Positions 50,001-59,000 of a DNA stretch of 64,000 nt are shown in pieces. The position numbers and the translations under genes are program-made. This stretch comes from Branchipolynoe longqiensis (Eukaryota; Annelida; Polychaeta; Phyllodocida; Polynoidae). Position 1 is the first letter of the stretch. Each line of letters begins with the position of its first letter. The stretch lies in assembly GCA_030323885.1 (NCBI GenBank), contig CM059190.1, positions 89,867,989 to 89,931,988 of the forward strand, read 5' to 3'. The notes below the pieces were generated by a model, which saw only the letters and a list, made by a program, of their open reading frames with translations, was not told where the DNA came from and did no database searches.

Positions 50001-53000
50001 GGCGCATGCGCCCCCCCCCCTCCTCCTCCGCCTACACCGCTTGACCCTCATTCGGGCTCCAATTTCAAAGGCGGATTGTTTGACCAGGTGGACTGAACCC
50101 ACACCTCAAATGACATTTATTACCTAACCTTGAAATTAAACCTGTATACCATTTATTACAGTACCTGAATAAACCCTCCTTCTCCCACACCAGTCTCGAG
50201 CTTCCTCTGTCCGAATCGGTCGTAATGCGAAGCATTTCGTTTGATGCGAGGGAAGGAGAGCGCTCACCCCCCCCCCCCTCTACCCGGGCTTTCACCCAGC
50301 ATTCGCGCCTCGCGCGACGCCCGCTGCTCACCCTCGCCCTCCCCCGGCCCTGAGCGACTCACGCCTCTCCTGCCACTGCTCACTTTCCCCCTTATAAGGC
50401 CGCCCGGCCGCCTCCCTCAGGCACTCAGCCTCCAGCCGCCTTCCAGCTCTCTGCCCTTTTCTTCTCCACCCACCCACCCAACTTTCCCTCCTACCCTCCC
50501 CCCCTCTGCGGCGGAGGGCTCCTCGGCCCCCCCTCTACCAACTCTGACACTGCTCCTTCTGAGCCCCTCCTCTATTTATCCTCTGCTCCTCATGAGCCCC
50601 TTACTGTATTGCTCCTCACGAGCCTGTTGCTCCTCATGAGCCCCTCTTATTGCTCTCAGCCTGTGTTACCTCCTCTGTTGCCCTGCTTGTACCGTTTACC
50701 TTACATTTTTCTCATTGTTTGTGTTCTTCTCACTGTTCTCTGTATTTGCCCGAGGCGTCACAATAAACGCCTCAGTTTTCCCACATCCGCCTCTGTTCTT
50801 CCTTCTCGCGCATCAACAGTGGATACACAATGCCTCTCTTTCCTTCCTCCAGATGTTGCCGCGTGAAGAGCTCTACACGCCCCCCATGAACATCCGGGTG
50901 CGCGATAACCGCCAGTTTGGCCGGAAGCCGATGGTAGGCATCCACGTGCTGAAGACGCTCGAGCCGTTCAGGTGCGACCCGCTCTGCGACGACGGGGACG
51001 ACGGGCTCGACATCTCGGGTAAGGCAACTGGGCGGTGTGTGGGTGGTATCGGATAGTTCAGCTAAGCTTCGATATTTGTGGTATGCGGCATGCCATTTGC
51101 ATTCGCATTCGCATTCGTAAGCAGACATATGGAAGCACCACTGTGCGTTTACATGCTTTTCCATTTTTTGTCGCATTCGCATACTGCATACCGCATATCA
51201 GGGCCCGTATGCATGGGGCGGTGTTATCGAGTCAAAACTGGCTTTAGACGGGATTTCTAGTTTAGTGCCGAAAAGTCGCTATGCATGGAGCAGTGTTACA
51301 GAAACACCACGAGTTTAAGGTGGGCTACACTAACACCACTCCGTAGCAGGTTTAAGGGCGGTGTTAGGTACCGATTAGGCCCAAATCTATTCAATATGTT
51401 CATATTTAACAGAATAACCTAATCAAAAAGTGAAATTTGCTCAAATTAACCCCAAAATCGAAGCGATATTAACGCCGCCACTACACCGGCAGCGATATTC
51501 ATACTGTCAAATATAAACAAAACAAATTGCCGCCGCCGCCGAATCGGCAGCTATATTGGCAAATAGCAGTAAAGAACCAATTAAATTTGATCAAATTAAA
51601 TCAGAAATCGAACCGATATTAACGGCGCCGCCGAATTTTGGTCAAATTAAACCAATAATCGAAGCGATATTAACTCCGCCGCACAGCCATAGCGGTGCTC
51701 GCCGGGAACAGGCTCAGAGGGACTTTGCAAATCTATAAATAACTCATATGTTAGCTAACGCCACCATGCTTTGGCACCGTACATACCCCGTGACCCATTT
51801 CCCAACACTGAGGTTAGCAAACCCGAATGCCGCGGCACCCTTAACACCGGAGCCGATAAATACTTCTTCATACATATGGCCCATGGAATCTTAGCTTTAG
51901 GGTCATCCACGGTTTTCCACATTTTCACGGTCGTACAAAACTTATGACAGGAGGCAGTAGTGGAAGTAGAGGATGTAGAGGACGTCCGAACTACCCGAGA
52001 TCTGGTTGACAAGTCGTTTTATTATCGGTGACAACCACTCGCCTCAGTGGGCGTTTCCGCCGGTCTTTCCTTCGTGCGTATATCGATACCAATATATATG
52101 ACATCCCCCTTTCATGTACAATACGGACAGCGGTGATGACCATACGCATTTCATGTACATTTGTTACAGAGTGTTCAGGATGTTATATTTTACTGATAAC
52201 TCTTATTGCACTGTAATGTCCCCTCGCTATAATCTGTCTTTTCATGTTTTACCTTATGAACTTTCCCTCATCCCAATGTGGCTTGCCACATTGAGTGATC
52301 TACTTTTTTTTATATATATATATTTTTATATATATTTTTTTTATTTATTTGTTAGTGTTAGTATGACTTCATCATTTAATAAAATGACTTTATCATTTAA
52401 TAAAATGTTGATATTTTGTTGGTGAATTTTATGTCCTGTATTAAAATGTTGATGTGTACTAGTTTGACGGAGGGTTTGGGTTTGGGGGTGGGGGTCTGGA
52501 AAAGTAGTACCATTTGGACTAATTTGAAAATGTTGAAAACATTGGTTGACCCTTTAACTGATTAAAGCTGCACAGTCTGATGAAAGCAGCAAATTTCCCA
52601 AGCAAAAACACTTACCTACATCTGATCCTATGTATATAACTTAGATACTGGTCCACTCGTTAAACATTTATTGTCGTTTGGTGCTCCTGCACTACGCTGC
52701 TATACTCGAAAATGGGCAAACAAAATCCAGCATTTCGGTGTGCACACCAAAATTAAATTTGGCAAGTTTTCACTTCAAATATCACTAAAGTGAACCATTT
52801 TAAGATAAGTTACTTAAAACGCCCCCAAAGTCACCATATGATTTGAAACATCTAATTGCCCACGGTCTTTTAAATATCCTTCTGTTCTATTTCCTTCTTT
52901 AATCCTAATTTTTTTAAACAAATCAAGATGGCGTATCTTCCAGGAATACAATGGCAGTGCTTTGTCGTATAATACATCACTGTTATTAATTCCTTCAATA

Positions 53001-56000
53001 ACAAAATACGAGACAAGAGAGACATATTTGGATCGAGCCTAGAACTCTGGCTGACCCTAAAGCCCTAACATTACATTTTATTGAGCAAAATCGGCGGTGA
53101 AATGGGCAGATAGTACGCGGGTGAGGCGCCACCTGGAGGGCAGGAGGGGAGTAGGGAGCTGCTTGAAAGCAGACCTCCCGCCCTCCAGGCTGCACCCCAG
53201 CCTCCATTAACCCAATCATAAAGGAACATATCAAAGGAGGTTACAGGAGCAGTAGTTGAATAGAATAAGATAGCAAATAATAAACAGGAGAATTACACGT
53301 ATTAATAATATGTGTATAAGTACTTTATACCTCGACCAGACGGGTGGCCGAATGAGTAGTGCATCCGTCTCCTGTCTTGGGAGATCGGGAGATCCGAACC
53401 CATGAGTTTGTAGGTTCGAATCATGGTCGAGTCAAACCAATGACTTAAACATTGATACTTGTCGCTTCTTAGCCTGACGCTCGGCATTATGAGGATAGGG
53501 CAAGGACCGGTTGTCAGGATAATGTGACTAAGTAGGATATCAGGTCATGGTGTTCGTGGGCTGGTTTCCCAGTGGGGCAGCACTATAAAGTCACCATGAG
53601 TGCGCACTGTCACAAGTCGGTACCCGTCCTGATATGACCTTAGATGTGGCTAGGACGTTAAACAACAACAAACCTGTTTTGGGAGATCGGGAGATCCGAA
53701 CCCATGAGTTCGTGGGTTCGAATCCTGGTCGATTCATACCGTTGACTTAAACATTGATACTTGTCGCTTCTTAGCCTGGCGCCTGGCATTATTAGGATAG
53801 GCCAAGGACTGGTTGTCAGGATAATTTGACTGAGTGGGATATCAGGTCATGGTGCTGGCAGCCTAGTTTCCCAGTGGTGCAGCACTATAAAATCGTCATG
53901 AGTGCGCACTGTCAAAAGTCTGTACCCGTCCTGAGATGACCTTAGATGTGGCTAGGACGTAAACGTAAAACAACAAACAAACACACTTTGTACCTCACGT
54001 AATGTGCAACTGCAAGTGCCTTAGTCGGTTTGTAACCTCGCTTTTTGCACGACTACCACAAACCACTCACTCACTCTTCTCTCGCCAGGGGCCGCACTAG
54101 GGAACGGACAGCAGCTATCTCAGGGTGATCACGTCATGGACATGCCGAACGAGCAGGAGCCAATGGTAAGCTTCCTGTTCACCTATTTCCTTATATGGGT
54201 CTGCGGGGGGGGGGGGGTAATTGAAACACGTTGAATCTGTTGAACGCCTGAATTAAAATTGATATCTATTTTGGAGAAAAAAAAACGAATACCCCCACCC
54301 CTCCCGAGGTATTCCCTTACTGACTGAACTAGCATAGTTAAATTAACACGGACTCACACAGCTCTTGAACTGCTGAATTAGAATTGATATCTATTTAGAC
54401 AAAAATACCACCCCCCCAACCACCTTTTTCGACGGAGCTGTTCTCTTACTGACTGAACTAGCATAGTTAAATTAACACAGACTCACACAGCTCTTGAACT
54501 GCTGAATTAGAATTGATATCTATTTAGACAAAAATACCCACCCCCCCCCCCCCAACCCCCTTTTTCGACGGAGCTATTCTCTTACTGACTGAGCTAGCAT
54601 AGTTAAATTAACACAGACTCACACAGCTCTTGAACTCCTGAATTAGAATTGATATCTATTTAGAAAAAAAAAGACCCCCCCCCCCCCCCCGAACCTCCAA
54701 CCCCCTTTTTCGACGGAGCTATTCTCTTACTGACTGAATTATCCTAGTTCAATTAACATACACTCACAGCGCTGCCTGTTTCTGTTTGTCGTCGCTAACC
54801 TTAAATAAGTCGCCTCTATACAGTAGTTTATCTTACCTTTAATTGTGTGTCTTTAGCAATGTGTTGGTAACTGTGTGTAGACCCCCCTGAATTGCCTTGA
54901 TATCGCGAGAATCACTTGACAATCGCCTAACTAAAATACGGCCAAGTTAATAGTTATCCTATTGTTCAATGTTCGAATAATTAAATGCCGGATCAACTGA
55001 GGGAGAGATGTTGCCAGGACGTAAAACTCCAACAACCAACCATTAATTGAGGGAGAGAAAAGCTATCTAAAATAACTTTGTGATCAATGTGTATTGACAT
55101 TAGATAACAGGGCGTGGAAAGTTGGGGAACGATTATTAGGTACATTTTAAATATTTTCCATCAAATTACTGCCCATCAAACTATGAACGCTGACATATTT
55201 ACATATCCTATAGATATAGATTATCGTCCAATTGCACCACAAACTAATACAAGGCGTCTGACTTAGTAAATTAAAAAAGAAGAGAAAGGAAAAAGAGCAA
55301 AGTTATGAAGAGACACTCACATTTTATGGTGAAGAAGCCATGGTTGTTCACCCAGTCTGGTTCTATGCTGATGTGTGCCCCAGTAGTCTGTAGCCCCCCC
55401 CCCCCCCCCCACACACCCACACCTCCCACCCACCCCCCAATAGGTGGCACCACCAAAGGCTTAAGGAATAAGATTAAGGCAGTGCTGGATGTACGTCTTG
55501 TGTCAAAATGTAGCAAAACCTTGGTTAAGAAGGGTGGAGGGGTGGGGGTTAGGCCTAGTCAGGCTTAGTGTTAGTGCTTTGGGTGTCAGATTGACTACTG
55601 CCAAGGGACCACCAAATCATTTCACTTCTTGTCTCACTGGCACCAGATGGGATGGCCGAATGAGTTGAGCATCCATCTCCCATTTTGGTAGATCGTGGCG
55701 TTCGAACCCTGGTCGAGTCAAATCAATGACTTAAAAGTGGATACTTATTGCTTCCTAGCCAGGCGCTCGACATTATCAGGATAGGGCAAGGACTGGTTGG
55801 CTCAGTGCAGGATAATGTGACCACATGGGATATTAGGTCATGATGCTGGTGGCCTAGTCTCCCAATCAGGCAGAACTATAAAGTCACCATGCGTACACAC
55901 TGTCACAAGTCGGTGCCCATCCTAATATGACCTTAGATGTTACCAGGACATAATACTCCAACAAACAACAACCAAAGTCTCACTGGTAGTAAGAATCCGG

Positions 56001-59000
56001 TAGGGGCAAACGTCGACATCTGGACTGCTTTCCTTGCAGATTAAAAGATTAATTAATCCGCTGTTGTTAGAGAGAGATTGCTGAGGTAGAACTCGTGATT
56101 AAATAATTTAAGAAAAGTTGATGGTGGTTCGATGGCGATGGCTGCGGTAGTTGTGTCCTGGTTTGAACCGAAGGCGTTAGGGTTGTGGGGAAAAGTCCAG
56201 TCTCGCCTCCTGGTGTTAATCTCGCTTAAGTGCTTGTAGTTCGGGCGGGATCCGCAAGGTGGCGCCACCGCAGTTCAGTGGCCTCCTGTCTGGCCCAAGA
56301 ATTATCCAGGTTAACAATAACAAGTACAATTACACCGGTAGTTCCAGTCGTCCACCTTAGCAATTATAAGCAGTAATTAGCAATATAAACAATGATTCCG
56401 CTGGTAAACAATGATTCAGAGACAGAAATACCCCCCCCCCCCAGTGGTTTCAGTTTCATTCTCATGTTATCTCTTTCTTCTACTTTAAATAACCAACACA
56501 TGCCTGCTATTGCTGTATCAATTGACACATCAGACAGGCCAATGGGTAATTACAAGTTCACTATCACAAGAGTTAAAAACTCGGTTAAAAACTTGTTTTT
56601 ATTTAATAACATTCCTTACCCTGCTGTACTACCATTAAACAAGATAACCTACCCATGACACACAAACCACCGCAGATCAATCAGCGCTTAGATATTAACA
56701 GATCCAATCTAATCTGAGAATTTTAGTTATATAATTTCTAGTTTGTTGATTAAGCTAACAATGCTATTAATTAATCAATCGCTTACTAATTAGGGTAGGT
56801 TCATTGAGTACAGGTCACCTTGATGTGTGGAGGATCCCAGGTAGCACAGATAGGTAACACTAATAATGATGTTAATTAATCAATCAATCAATCAGTAGGG
56901 TACATTCATTGACTAAATGTGGGAGGATCCCAGGTAGCACAGAAAGTTTAAACTAATAATGCTATTAATTAATCAATTAATCAATCAGTAGGGTACATTC
57001 ATTAACTAAATGTCACCTTGATTTGTGGAGGATCCCAGCTAGCACAGAGAGGTTAAATTCATAATGCTATCAATTAATCAATTAATCAGTAATTAGGGTA
57101 CATCCATTGAATAAAGGTAACCTTAATTTGTGGAGGATGGCAGGTAGCACAGATAGGTTAAACTAAGTATGTTATTAATCAATCAATCAGTAATCAGGGT
57201 ATGCTCATTGGTAAACGCTCACCTTGATTTGTGGAATGTTAAGACTTAGAGTGGCACGGCCAAATGGAAACTTCTTTGACATCTGGTTTGCATCTATCTA
57301 TATCATCCTCACCAATTCACTGACTTCTGATTGAGTGTATCCACAAGCACCGTTGATGATGTGTTGTACACGATTACAACCCTGTCATATTAAGCATGTA
57401 TTGTCCGATATGATATCTGAGTCCGAGTATCGACTAAGGTAAAGCTGAGATCGATGCTTGTATCATCGTATCTTGAGACTCGAATCTCTGGGGGATAAGG
57501 TGTTTATTAAATAAATGCCTTTTAATGTTTTAACAAATATCAGCAATTTTCAGTTTTTTACCACATGAAATTGTCACGTGTTTTCTGACTTCCAGGCAAC
57601 CAATTTGGTCGCACGGAGATTGTTAGTGCAGTAACTGCAACCTCCTTGCGACCATTTTGGTCGCAAGGAGGTCGGCAGCCACCGAAGACCACTTTGAGAC
57701 CACTTGTGAGCTCTTTGCGATCAACACGTTTTAGTGATCGCAAAGTGGTCGCATCATTAGTATCAAGTTAAGAAACCTTTTCAAGTCCTGTTATTGGAAT
57801 CACCACCCCAAAGAAATATTTTTAAAAAGAATATCGGAATTAAATCGCCGAGACAAACATTGCGAGCTGGTAATAACAATAATAGCAATAATCATGACAC
57901 AAACAATCCCCTTAATTAGAAGGTCGGTGGTTCAATTCCCCATGCCATCACTTCTGCCAATTTGGATTTCCACCGCTGTGTATAACTAACAGTATCATCA
58001 AAGGCCAGTTGCTCTCATACCACGTCTATGTGGTGTGGGAGGTTAAAAATCCCTTAAATCGGCAAAAGTGTAGGCCCGGGCTTTCTATCAACCAACTGTC
58101 TAATGGTGAAAACACGACGATTCACATATCCATAATAGGCAACATAAATCTTCAAAAAAAAAAAGATTGACACTAATCAGAGGTCGCTGGTATTTTCATA
58201 TTTTTTTCATTGCTCAGCTGCCAATTGAAAGCCGTTCGGACTCGAGCCTGGGCGGAGGTGCTGGGAAAGCCGTTCTGCCGATGGTAGTGCCCCTTTGTTT
58301 CGCCCATCTTGGTGCCGCGTCTTGATGTCACATAGATAAAAGATTCACCCCTATGCAGAGTAGGGGGGAATGACAGCGTAGTCTAAATACGGGCGAAAGT
58401 AGCTTTAGTATGGAACAGGAAGTGGAATTCCTGGTTCCAGTATCTAATGGCTACTTGTATCGGCACAGAGTTGGTGAAATTGGAGAGAATGCAAAAAGAC
58501 AAGATGGCGACCACAGAATGCTGTCGATTTCACTTTTCAAATTCACTTTTAGACTTACATGTTTTATTATATTTTTCAAATCAAAGTAGCGGGTAGATGT
58601 GAAGATGTATGTGAACTATATATTTTGCTTCTTAAATTAAGAATTTATCTGCTCATTTCATTTACTCGGCCGTCCGCCATTTTTTGTAATGGGTTGTTCT
58701 TCACCTTTATTCAGGCTACTTTAGTATGGGGTGAATCTTTTATCTAGATGTCACAGTGTGGTCATCATCATTCAGCATTTAAAGAATGGCCTGTGTGTTT
58801 GTGTGTGTTTGTGTGTGTTGTGTGTGTTTGTCCAGACTCTAACACCAACTGACTCCTCAGCCCCACCATCCACACCTAGTGACCTACTTAGGCCCGAGTA
58901 GCCGCCAGCGGTGTACCTAGTGTATAGCGGGTATGGCACGTGCCCTGGGCGCCACTTGAATCTGAACGGTGGAGGAGGGGGAGTGGGGGGGGCCACTGAG

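Noticed and set aside
52995..53234. 79-codon minus-strand ORF
   Set aside because: Lies across a hairpin-forming GC-rich segment; no family motif or splice context.
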